64,000 bases of DNA, from positions 62,001 to 126,000 of the forward strand of contig JAQTQZ010000002.1 of assembly GCA_028712695.1 (NCBI GenBank). The letters are read 5' to 3'. This DNA comes from Methylovulum sp. (GTDB lineage Bacteria; Pseudomonadota; Gammaproteobacteria; Methylococcales; Methylomonadaceae). This document shows positions 8,763-17,228 of this stretch, in pieces (positions within the stretch are counted from its first letter, which is position 1; the number at the start of each line of letters is the position of its first letter). Below the pieces are notes generated by a model. It ran no database searches and was not told where the DNA came from. It saw only the letters and a program-made list of their open reading frames with translations. The position numbers and the translations under genes were made by a program.

Positions 8763-10157
8763 ATGACCACAGTTAATTCCGAGAAACTTTCCAGCGCCCG
8801 CTTCACTGAGGCAACTGATGCCTTTGTTGAAGTGTTCACCGCGTCGGTCGATTTTGACCAACGGATGGCACAACAGGATATTCAAGGCTCTATCGCACAT
8901 GCCACCATGCTGGCTGCTTGTAAGATACTGACCGAGCAGGAACGGGATGACATTATTCAGGGGTTAACGCAGATTAGCACAGAAATCAGCAACGGCGAGT
9001 TTGTCTGGTCGATAAAGCAGGAAGATGTGCACATGAACATTGAAGCGCGTCTAACTGATCTAATCGGTATAGCGGGCAAAAAATTGCATACAGGACGTTC
9101 ACGGAACGATCAGGTTGCAACTGATATCCGGTTATATTTACGCAGCGAAATTGTACACATCACTGCCGAACTTAGCCGTCTGCAACGGGCTATTTTGGAC
9201 TTGGCCGAGCAGCATGCCGATACCATTATGCCAGGATTTACCCATCTGCAGGTTGCCCAACCCGTTACGTTTGGCCATCATCTGATGGCTTGGTTTGAAA
9301 TGTTAAGCCGCGACCAGGAAAGGTTGCAAGATTGCTGTAAAAGGATCAATGTCATGCCATTAGGCGCTGCGGCACTGGCGGGCACGAGTTATCCAATAGA
9401 CCGTTTCATGACAGCCGAGTTACTCGGCTTTAGCAGGCCTTCCGCCAATTCACTGGATTCGGTAAGCGACAGGGATTTTGCCATTGAATTTACAGCGGCG
9501 GCCAGCTTGATCATGATGCACTTGTCGCGGTTTTCCGAAGAGCTGATTTTATGGTCTAGTGCCCAGTTTGATTTTATCAACATGCCTGATGCGTTCTGTA
9601 CCGGCTCATCTATCATGCCGCAAAAGAAAAATCCTGACGTGCCGGAATTGGTGCGCGGTAAGTCCGGACGGGTGACAGGGCATTTGATAGCGTTGCTGAT
9701 GTTAATGAAAAGCCAGCCGCTGGCGTATAACAAAGACAATCAGGAAGATAAAGAGCCTCTGTTTGATACAGTTGACACCTTGCTCAATTGCTTACGGGCC
9801 TATGCCGATATGATCCCGCATATCCAAGCGAAAAAAGCGAATATGTACGCATCCGCCAAACGGGGATTTGCTACGGCAACCGACTTGGCTGATTATTTGG
9901 TGCGCAAAGGCATGGCGTTTCGTGATGCCCATGAAGTGGTTGGTCTGGCAGTGCGTTTGGGGCTAGAAAGTAGCCGTGATTTATCGGAACTGTCGCTGGC
10001 AGAGTTGCAGCAGTTTTCAACATTGATTGTAGCGGATGTTTTTGATTATTTGACGCTGGAAGGGTCAGTTGCTGCACGTAAGCACATAGGTGGCACGGCA
10101 CCTGATACGGTAAGAAGCGCTATCGAGGCGGCACGGGTAGGTTTAGTGCCACGCTAG
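8763..10157 (+). CDS. argH: Argininosuccinate lyase
   Basis: Cleaves argininosuccinate to arginine and fumarate, the last step of arginine synthesis. The fumarase/aspartase superfamily signature is present as [12 protein letters not shown], together with [13 protein letters not shown] and the catalytic region [14 protein letters not shown]. The track starts at 8718, but ATG 8763 ([14 protein letters not shown]) gives 464 residues, the normal length, and removes a non-conserved extension. It converges with topA. Confidence 0.96.
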   Translation: MTTVNSEKLSSARFTEATDAFVEVFTASVDFDQRMAQQDIQGSIAHATMLAACKILTEQERDDIIQGLTQISTEISNGEFVWSIKQEDVHMNIEARLTDLIGIAGKKLHTGRSRNDQVATDIRLYLRSEIVHITAELSRLQRAILDLAEQHADTIMPGFTHLQVAQPVTFGHHLMAWFEMLSRDQERLQDCCKRINVMPLGAAALAGTSYPIDRFMTAELLGFSRPSANSLDSVSDRDFAIEFTAAASLIMMHLSRFSEELILWSSAQFDFINMPDAFCTGSSIMPQKKNPDVPELVRGKSGRVTGHLIALLMLMKSQPLAYNKDNQEDKEPLFDTVDTLLNCLRAYADMIPHIQAKKANMYASAKRGFATATDLADYLVRKGMAFRDAHEVVGLAVRLGLESSRDLSELSLAELQQFSTLIVADVFDYLTLEGSVAARKHIGGTAPDTVRSAIEAARVGLVPR

Positions 10158-10168
10158 CGAGGATCAAG

Positions 10169-10203
10169 TTGGCCTTTCCACCGTATAGCGGTAGAAAGGC
10201 CAA
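10169..10203. terminator. Hairpin between convergent argH and topA
   Basis: TTGGCCTTTC pairs exactly with GAAAGGCCAA around a 15-base loop, between two converging genes. A bidirectional terminator is likely. Confidence 0.6.
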
Positions 10204-10219
10204 GAAATCGTCGGCTGGG

Positions 10220-12544
10220 TTATGCCGATGTTTCTTTAGGGCCGCCGACATCAGCCGGGTCACCTTCATAAGGGGTCGCATATTTACAGTCTTTTTGCGG
10301 GCAGACTTTTTCTACGCCGTGTCTTTTGGTTTCTTTAACGGTCAAGATCGGCCACTCACAGTTAGGGCAGCTTTCTTTAATAGGTGCATTCCAAAGGGCG
10401 TAAGTGCATTTTGGGTAGCCAGAGCAAGAATAGAAAATTTTACCGCTTTTGGCTTTACGCTTGAGTATCGTGCCTTTTTTGCATTGTGGGCATTCTACAC
10501 CAGTATCTAAAGGTTTTTCTAAAGGCTCAATATGGCGGCATTTAGGATAACCACTACAACCGATAAATTTGCCATAGCGTCCAGTTTTGATAACTAACGG
10601 TGACTCACATACAGGGCAGACGCGGCCTTCCACAACTTCGGATTCATCAGCTGCTCCGCCATCGTCATTAAGATTTCGGGTATATGAGCATTCAGGGTAA
10701 TGCGTGCAGCCGATAAACCGCCCATTCCGGCCTAAACGAATGGACAAGGGATTACCGCATTCGGGGCACTTTTCGTCGATGGCTTCCTGCGTGACATCTT
10801 TACGTTGCACGCTTTCTTCTTTTTCATTGATCAGCGTTTTAAACGGGCTCCAAAATGCGTGCATCAATGGAATCCAGTCTTTTTCTCCCCGCGAGACTGC
10901 ATCAAGATCATCTTCCAGCTTGGCAGTGAAGTCGTAATCGACGTATTTGGTGAAATGGTCAGTCAAGAACTTATTGACGATCCGGCCAACATCGGTGGGA
11001 TGGAAACGTTTGTTGTCCAGTGTGACATATTCCCTATTTTGCAAGGTTGAAATAATTGACGCATAAGTTGATGGACGACCAATGCCGTGTTCTTCCAGCG
11101 CCTTAACCAGACTCGCTTCGCCATAACGCGGTGGCGGTTCGGTAAAATGCTGGGCGGTGATGATGTCGTTAAGCGGTACCGGCCGGCCTTCTTCCAATGG
11201 TGGTAAGAAGCTTTCTTGTTCATCGCCTTCGTTACTATCGTCCTTTCCTTCCAGATAAACTGACATAAAACCTGGTGTGGCGATGGTCGAACCGGTGGCT
11301 CTAAAGATATGTTTGCCGCTGCCGCAACTTAAATCGACTGCGACCATATTGATGGTGGCGTGGATCATCTGGCAGGCGATGGTGCGTTTCCAGATCAAAT
11401 CATAGAGTTTGAATTGTTCGGCACTCAGGTAGTTTTTTAGCTGGTTAGGCAACAAACGGGCTGAAGTTGGGCGTATCGCTTCGTGTGCTTCTTGGGCGTT
11501 TTTGGATTTGGTTTTAAATAATCGGGGTTCTTCGGGAACATTATCGCGCCCGTAGTTTTCGGCAATCAGTTCCCTAATGTCCGCTACCGCTTCTACCGAC
11601 AGGTTGACCGAGTCGGTACGCATGTAGGTAATAAGGCCTTGCGTCTCGCCGCCGATGTCAATGCCCTCATACAACTGCTGCGCGACCATCATGGTGCGTT
11701 TGGTTGTGAAGCCCAATTTTCGGGAAGCTTCTTGCTGTAGGGTGGACGTGATAAACGGGGGGGCTGGGTTACGTTTGCGCTGCTTTTTTTCCAGCTTGGT
11801 GACCAGCAACTGGCCATCCGCAGCATCCAACAGGGCGAGTCTGGTTTGTTCTGCCTGTTCCTGATGGGTTATGCTGAATTGCGTTAGCTTTTCACCAGAA
11901 AAATGAGTCAGTTTGGCTTTAAAAACTTGCTCTTGGGCAGTTAAGTTGGCATCAATTGTCCAGTATTCGCGAGTTTTGAAAGCTTCAATTTCCAGTTCGC
12001 GTTCGACGATCATCCGTAGGGCTGGACTTTGTACACGGCCTGCTGACAAGCCACGGCGGATTTTTTTCCAAAGCAACGGTGACAATTTAAAGCCGACCAG
12101 ATAGTCGAGCGCCCGTCGTGCTTGTTGGGCATTAATCAGGTTAATGGCAAGCTGTTCTGGGTGGGCGATGGCTTCGGTGACCGCTTTTTTGGTGATCTCA
12201 TGAAAAACAACACGGTGTACAGGCTTGTTTTTGATTAGATTTTTTTCATTCAGCAATTCGTACAAATGCCAAGAAATGGCTTCACCTTCACGGTCAGGGT
12301 CGGTTGCCAGATAGAGGGTGTCTGCAGTCTTTAAGGCTTTACTTATGGCTTGAACGTGACGTTGATTACGTTCAATGACTTCATATTTCATCGCAAAGTC
12401 GTGGTCGGGATCAACAGCGCCTTCTTTGGGGATCAAATCCCGCACATGTCCATACGAGGCTAATACCTGAAAGTCTTTGCCTAAATATTTTTCTATTGTT
12501 TTCGCCTTAGCAGGCGACTCTACAATAACAAGGTTTTTACTCAT
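10220..12544 (-). CDS. topA: DNA topoisomerase I
   Basis: A type IA topoisomerase that relaxes negative supercoils. The Toprim domain starts with VIVESPAKAKTIEKYLG and holds ATDPDREGEAISWHL. The catalytic tyrosine lies in GLITYMRTDSVNLS. The C-terminus carries several four-cysteine zinc ribbons, for example CPECGNPL...CTHYPEC and CPVCESPL...CSGYPKC, followed by a further degenerate one ending CPQKDC. The 774-residue length fits gammaproteobacterial TopA. It is the last gene of the LysM–dprA–smg–topA series, 86 bases after smg. Confidence 0.97.
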   Translation of the reverse strand: MSKNLVIVESPAKAKTIEKYLGKDFQVLASYGHVRDLIPKEGAVDPDHDFAMKYEVIERNQRHVQAISKALKTADTLYLATDPDREGEAISWHLYELLNEKNLIKNKPVHRVVFHEITKKAVTEAIAHPEQLAINLINAQQARRALDYLVGFKLSPLLWKKIRRGLSAGRVQSPALRMIVERELEIEAFKTREYWTIDANLTAQEQVFKAKLTHFSGEKLTQFSITHQEQAEQTRLALLDAADGQLLVTKLEKKQRKRNPAPPFITSTLQQEASRKLGFTTKRTMMVAQQLYEGIDIGGETQGLITYMRTDSVNLSVEAVADIRELIAENYGRDNVPEEPRLFKTKSKNAQEAHEAIRPTSARLLPNQLKNYLSAEQFKLYDLIWKRTIACQMIHATINMVAVDLSCGSGKHIFRATGSTIATPGFMSVYLEGKDDSNEGDEQESFLPPLEEGRPVPLNDIITAQHFTEPPPRYGEASLVKALEEHGIGRPSTYASIISTLQNREYVTLDNKRFHPTDVGRIVNKFLTDHFTKYVDYDFTAKLEDDLDAVSRGEKDWIPLMHAFWSPFKTLINEKEESVQRKDVTQEAIDEKCPECGNPLSIRLGRNGRFIGCTHYPECSYTRNLNDDGGAADESEVVEGRVCPVCESPLVIKTGRYGKFIGCSGYPKCRHIEPLEKPLDTGVECPQCKKGTILKRKAKSGKIFYSCSGYPKCTYALWNAPIKESCPNCEWPILTVKETKRHGVEKVCPQKDCKYATPYEGDPADVGGPKETSA

Positions 12545-12630
12545 TTAATCGTTATAGGTTCAAGGTTCAAGATTTAAGGTTCAACGGGGGCTTTTTGCAC
12601 CTTAGTCACTTGAACCTAGCGTCTGATGGT

Positions 12631-13098
12631 TCAGTGCAGATAGGTCGGTACAAGATCGTAAACAATATCTTCCATTCTGGAAAAAGCCAGTTCTTCATCT
12701 GGCTGGCTGAGCAGGATCATCAAGACGATCCATTTTAGTTTTTCTAAGGATATTTCTTCATTTTCGAGTGCCATAGCCCGGTCGATGACAATTTCTCTAT
12801 TAGCGGAGTTCAGGATGCCGTTGTGTTCCAAAAACATCAGGAGATTACGGCATTCAAGATCAAGCTTAGCCTGTTCCTGAGGACAAAAAATGCGGAATGC
12901 GGCCGAGACGGTAGGTTTTATTGAGCGTTGCAAGCTTAACGATTCAAGCCAGTCAAAGGCTTTGTTCACTTCAAGCTGGGCAAAGCCTGCTTCTTGCAAT
13001 TCTGTTTTGATGACATCGCTGTCAGGAAGTATTTCAATTTCTTCTTCCATATAGTTTTCGAATAAGTACATCAGGACATCAAAAATATTTTCTTTCAT
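12631..13098 (-). CDS. smg: Smg family protein (DUF494)
   Basis: A 155-residue acidic protein with the family opening MKENIFDVLMYLFENYM and the conserved ending MEDIVYDLVPTYLH. The biochemical role is not established. In many gammaproteobacteria smg lies between dprA and topA, as here. The track ORF starts at 13140, but ATG 13098 matches the family start and leaves a 13-base gap after dprA, consistent with an operon. Confidence 0.93.
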   Translation of the reverse strand: MKENIFDVLMYLFENYMEEEIEILPDSDVIKTELQEAGFAQLEVNKAFDWLESLSLQRSIKPTVSAAFRIFCPQEQAKLDLECRNLLMFLEHNGILNSANREIVIDRAMALENEEISLEKLKWIVLMILLSQPDEELAFSRMEDIVYDLVPTYLH

Positions 13099-13111
13099 AG
13101 TGGATTGTCGT

Positions 13112-14221
13112 TTATTTAAGTCGAGTGTAGCAACCGCCACTGGTTGCTTCCAGGTAACCTTGCAGTTCTAAAATAAGTAGCATAGATGAAATGACCCCAA
13201 TCGATAACCCTGAATTTTCAACCAGATTATCAATTGAAGTTGGGCTGAACATAACCAGATTCAATAATGTTTGTTGCTCCAGGTCAAGCACTGATTGTGT
13301 TGATATTGCAGAAAAATTGTTATCTTGTTGAATATATTGATTTAATTCTTCAAAAATATCTTGCGTGGTTTCAACTAGTTTTGCACCTTCACGGATGAGG
13401 GCGTTGCAGCCGCGTGCTAGGGGGTTATGGATGGAACCGGGAATGGCAAACACTTCACGGTTTTGTTCCAGTGCCATTCGGGCCGTTATCAGTGAGCCGC
13501 TTTGTTTGGCTGCCTCAACAACCAACAAGCCTTGGCATAAGCCGCTGATAATCCGATTGCGTCTAGGAAAATGGTTGGCTTTGGCTGTTGTGCCGGGAGG
13601 GAATTCTGAAATCATTGCGCCTGTGCTGACAATTTCTGTGGCGAGTTCTTTGTGTCTGGCAGGATAGACGCGATCCAGCCCCGTGCCGGCTACGGCAATG
13701 GTATAGCCTTTGTTGGCGAGAGCCCCTTGATGACTGGCTGCGTCAATGCCCAGAGCTAGACCGCTGGTGATGACGAAACCGTGCTGGCTTAAAGTTTGGG
13801 CAAAATTGAATGCGGTTTCTTTGCCTGACAGCGAGGGGTTACGGCTGCCAACCATAGCAATTTGTGGCAAGGATAACAATGCGGCATTGCCCCGTACAAA
13901 TAAAATGGGCGGCGGGTCGGCAATTTCTTTTAGCTGTGTAGGGTAGCTGAGGTCGGCAATTGTAATAACTTGATTGTTTTGTTGTGCTAACCAGGATAGG
14001 TCATAATCAATGGCAGTCCAATCAGGATTTTTGATGGCATGTATACTATCGTCTTTTAGCCCTAAAGCAATCAGTGCCGAGCTGGATTCTGAAAATAACA
14101 GTGGCGGGGAGTGGCTTGCCAGTAAGCGGAGAAATGTCCGGCAACCAACTCCTGGCGTGCGTAATAAAGCAAGCCAGAATTTGATGTCATCGGTATTAGG
14201 TGGCTGAATCAGCGTGCTCAG
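13112..14221 (-). CDS. dprA: DNA-processing protein DprA with a non-canonical start
   Basis: DprA binds incoming single-stranded DNA and loads RecA. The track gives only a TTG ORF from 13879, but the frame stays open to a TAA at 14236-14234. It reads KFWLALLRTPGVGCRTFLRLL (N-terminal SAM-like region) and DPPPILFVRGN (start of the Rossmann region) before the listed ORF; then come VGSRNPS, ITSGLALGIDAASH, FPRRNRIISGL and SGSLITARMALEQ. No ATG, GTG or TTG lies in frame upstream of 13879. The CTG at 14221 overlaps the LysM-gene stop (C-TGA) and would give 369 residues, the normal length. Other candidates are CTG 14212 and ATT 14209. A winged-helix-like C-terminus is present. Confidence 0.88.
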   Translation of the reverse strand: MSTLIQPPNTDDIKFWLALLRTPGVGCRTFLRLLASHSPPLLFSESSSALIALGLKDDSIHAIKNPDWTAIDYDLSWLAQQNNQVITIADLSYPTQLKEIADPPPILFVRGNAALLSLPQIAMVGSRNPSLSGKETAFNFAQTLSQHGFVITSGLALGIDAASHQGALANKGYTIAVAGTGLDRVYPARHKELATEIVSTGAMISEFPPGTTAKANHFPRRNRIISGLCQGLLVVEAAKQSGSLITARMALEQNREVFAIPGSIHNPLARGCNALIREGAKLVETTQDIFEELNQYIQQDNNFSAISTQSVLDLEQQTLLNLVMFSPTSIDNLVENSGLSIGVISSMLLILELQGYLEATSGGCYTRLK

Positions 14222-15333
14222 GGGGTTTGTACTTTATCTAAAACATGGATAGGCTGGATGGCTTTCATCACTAGCGCGTAGCTGACCCGCTCAAATGGAC
14301 GAAATACCATTAGTACTCCGGCATGTTCATCAGGCAGTTTGACAGTGTCGTTTTTAATCGCGCTGTATTGATCCCTAACTAGCTTGCCTTGTTGGAGGAT
14401 TTCCAGTTCATGTCCTGGCAACAGGCCATCTTTGGTGCCCTTGTCGATAACCACAACGTTATGCCGGCCAATTTGGGAAACGCCGTCTAAGACACTGATG
14501 ATGTTGCCAGTAATTTTTTTCTCAGGGGGCCTGGGGAAATAGTTCAAGATAATATCTTCTTCATCTTTACGCATGGTCCGATCGCCGATACGGATTTCAC
14601 CGTTTGATTTGGTAATGGCTAATGTTGCCGGATCGCCTGCTTGCTGTAAACTAACATCAGCGATGTATTTTGCCTCATAACCCAAGATTTCTTTTGTGGT
14701 AGGGCTAACGTAGGCGCCACCAGGCCGATATACAGTGTATGAGATAGTGTTGGGGGTGTTTATCGAACGGACATAGATGCGGTCACCGGCACCGGCAACT
14801 ATATGTTCTCCGGCCAAGCCAATAACATAAGGTGAGTCGTTCAGGTCATTTTTTCCAACAACCTTGGGTGATGTTAAGAATGCCGAGATTTCATTCGAAG
14901 GTATTAACTTGATAGCTTGTTTCAAGTTAATTTCACGTATGCACGGTAGTAGTTTGCCGTTTTCATCGACAGCAAAGTTTTTGCGGCCATGCTTATAATC
15001 TTCTTCTTGAAGGACGCATGGGCCATGCACAAGAGGACTATCAAATTGCTCGGTTCTGGAAAGGCTAAGCTGGGGCTTACCGTTAACCATGGAAAAATAA
15101 ATAGTATCGCCGGGATAAATCAGATTAGGGTTTTTGATTTGTGTGTTATCGCGCCACAGTTCAGGCCATTGCCAAGCATGATGTAAAAACTTGGCCGATA
15201 TATCCCATAAGGTATCGCCTTCAACAACAGTGTATTGATCGGGATGCGCAGGGTTTATTTGGATGTCTTCGGCCCATAAACAGGCACTGAAAAGCAAAGA
15301 AAATAGCAACCCTGAGAGTGTTCTAAAAGCCAT
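14218..15333 (-). CDS. Secreted LysM peptidoglycan-binding protein
   Basis: A signal peptide (cleavage near CLWA|EDIQ) is followed by one LysM domain (YTVVEGDTLWDISAKFL ... NPNLIYPGDTI) that should bind peptidoglycan, then about 280 residues with no named catalytic domain but with short beta-rich motifs such as GHELEILQQGK. Proteins of this layout are commonly encoded upstream of dprA in gammaproteobacteria. It is probably periplasmic. It starts the minus-strand operon toward topA, and its stop overlaps the putative CTG start of dprA. Confidence 0.88.
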   Translation of the reverse strand: MAFRTLSGLLFSLLFSACLWAEDIQINPAHPDQYTVVEGDTLWDISAKFLHHAWQWPELWRDNTQIKNPNLIYPGDTIYFSMVNGKPQLSLSRTEQFDSPLVHGPCVLQEEDYKHGRKNFAVDENGKLLPCIREINLKQAIKLIPSNEISAFLTSPKVVGKNDLNDSPYVIGLAGEHIVAGAGDRIYVRSINTPNTISYTVYRPGGAYVSPTTKEILGYEAKYIADVSLQQAGDPATLAITKSNGEIRIGDRTMRKDEEDIILNYFPRPPEKKITGNIISVLDGVSQIGRHNVVVIDKGTKDGLLPGHELEILQQGKLVRDQYSAIKNDTVKLPDEHAGVLMVFRPFERVSYALVMKAIQPIHVLDKVQTP

Positions 15334-15966
15334 AGTGATTCCTTAGGAGTCTTTTGATCGGTTTGAATTCAAAGTTTAGATGAATTCAGATAGGATTCAA
15401 GTCTGAAAGTAACTTATTGATTTATCAGGATTAAAAACTCTCTCTTTTGGTGAGGTGTGACACCTGATCGATACCTGTTAATTTGTTATTTTTGCAGTTT
15501 GTTTTAATAGTTACAAGATAAATCCAATATCAGGTGCGCATTCATTCTCAAATGCTTGTTTATTCAGAGCATATCTTATAACTCAAAATCAAATAGACCG
15601 GATGGGTCAATTTCACTGTTTGTTGCCTTGCGCTGCGATGGCATCAGAGACAGGCTTGGTTTGAAAATCTCGTTTTGTGCTATATCGCCCAAGGCTAAAT
15701 GCCAGCCAGTTATGCACGGCGATGATATGTTTTAAAAGTGTTCTTAGGATTAGCAGTCTAGGCCGAAAGCACACTAAAAAAATTCTGGCCAATTTGGCTC
15801 AACAATTGTAAGACCCACCATGATGACTTATTTTGCACTGAACCGGCGAAAGATATACGCTTGATTAAGCCGGTGGAAGCACAGCTTTAACTGAAGCGTT
15901 TCCGGTTTAGACACACCTAAACAACACAGCAACACGTCACGATCACATAACAAGAGGGGTAAGTTA
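15334..15966. other. Long intergenic stretch with no intact gene
   Basis: About 630 bases between the LysM gene and the yhaO-like gene. No complete gene, RNA gene or clear repeat was seen. The minus strand contains a coding-looking tail (separate entry). The last 20 bases hold the ribosome site AGAGGGG for the gene at 15967. Confidence 0.6.
15576..15731 (-). pseudogene. Possible decayed 3' coding remnant
   Basis: One minus-strand frame is open for 51 codons without a usable start and ends in a plausible protein tail: WHLALGDIAQNEIFKPSL, then MPSQRKATNSEIDPSGLF and a TAA. I do not recognise the family. The composition looks like the C-terminus of a real protein that has lost its 5' part. A shorter overlapping frame on the same strand is also open, so chance cannot be excluded. 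Confidence 0.3.
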
Positions 15967-17223
15967 GTGAAATTCATTCATGCCGCAGACATACATTTGG
16001 ATAGTCCGTTAACCGGGTTAAGCGCTTATGCCGATGCCCCGGTGGAAATGCTGCGCACGGCGACCCGCGATGCCTTTACCAACCTAGTTACCGAAGCGCT
16101 TGAGCAACCCGTTGACTTTATGGTTATTGCCGGCGATCTGTACGATGGTACTTGGAAGGATCACAACACCGGCATTTATTTCTGTAAAGAAATGGGGCGC
16201 TTAAAAAAAGCAGGAATACTGGTTTACCTGCTGTTCGGCAACCATGATGCCGAAAGTGAAATGACCAAAAAACTGCAATTGCCTGACAATGTCTTTACTT
16301 TCGACACCCGCAAGCCCACTACTTTTTGTCTGGAAAGCCTAAAAGTCGCCCTTCATGGCCGTAGCTTTAAGGAAAAGGAAACACTGGAGAATCTTGTGAC
16401 AGGGTATCCGGCTCCGACACCGGGAATGTTCAATATTGGCGTATTACACACCGCGCTTGAGGGCAATGCGGCGCACGCCAGCTATGCCCCGTGCAGTATT
16501 GATGAACTTCATGCCAAAGGCTACCAGTATTGGGCATTAGGCCATGTCCATGAGCATCAAATTTGGCAAGGCACCTCGACGGTGGTTTTCCCTGGCAACC
16601 TTCAGGGGCGACATATCCGGGAGACGGGCCCACGCGGGGCGGTTCTCGTCACCGTGAATGAATCTGGCGCTCCAGAAGTTGAACGGCTTTTTGTGGACGT
16701 ACTGCGCTGGTGCAACCTTGAAGTCAATGTAAGCGAGTGCCATTCTTTATCTGAAGTGGTGCTTGCCATTGGTAAAGGGCTAAATGCACTTGTCCAAAAC
16801 GCCGCCACTTCCATTCCAACCGCCATAAGAGTCACGGTTATCGGCAAGACACCGGCTCATGGTGAGCTTTTCGGGCTGGAATCCCAACTGCGTGCCGAGG
16901 TCTTAGCCTTGGCTGTCACCATTGGGGCGGAGCGAATTTGGATTGAAAAGGTCAGCGTCAACACTTCAGCCACGGATGACGGTGTAGCGGTCAAGGCGAG
17001 GGTCGATGCACTTTCAGACTTGCAGGATCTGCTCGAGGCTGCTGAAGCAGACCCGGACTTTCTCAAAAGCCTACAAGAAGAGCTTTTAGGCTTGGTCAAC
17101 AAGGCACCCTTGGAGTTGCAAACCGCTGTCCCTTATTTCAAGGACATCCGCTCCGGCGACCTGGCCGGACTGGTGCGCGAAGTGCGTTCGGGGCTAGTCT
17201 CACATTTGGCAATGGTGGAGTAA
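15967..17223 (+). CDS. SbcD/YhaO-like DNA repair exonuclease subunit
   Basis: A calcineurin-like metallophosphoesterase of 418 residues. Metal-binding motifs are in order: AADIHLDSPL (DxH), IAGDLYDG (GDxxD), LFGNHDAES (GNHD), GVLHTALEG and ALGHVHEHQ (GHxH). This order and the pairing with a large SbcC-like ATPase match the YhaO/SbcD/Mre11 group, which degrade DNA ends. The GTG start has AGAGGGG seven bases upstream. The ATPase follows five bases after the stop, so the two form an operon. Confidence 0.9.
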   Translation: MKFIHAADIHLDSPLTGLSAYADAPVEMLRTATRDAFTNLVTEALEQPVDFMVIAGDLYDGTWKDHNTGIYFCKEMGRLKKAGILVYLLFGNHDAESEMTKKLQLPDNVFTFDTRKPTTFCLESLKVALHGRSFKEKETLENLVTGYPAPTPGMFNIGVLHTALEGNAAHASYAPCSIDELHAKGYQYWALGHVHEHQIWQGTSTVVFPGNLQGRHIRETGPRGAVLVTVNESGAPEVERLFVDVLRWCNLEVNVSECHSLSEVVLAIGKGLNALVQNAATSIPTAIRVTVIGKTPAHGELFGLESQLRAEVLALAVTIGAERIWIEKVSVNTSATDDGVAVKARVDALSDLQDLLEAAEADPDFLKSLQEELLGLVNKAPLELQTAVPYFKDIRSGDLAGLVREVRSGLVSHLAMVE

Positions 17224-17228
17224 GCGAT

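Noticed and set aside
10169-10510. 113-residue plus-strand ORF over the topA 3' end
   Set aside because: Antisense shadow of the cysteine-rich zinc ribbons of TopA.
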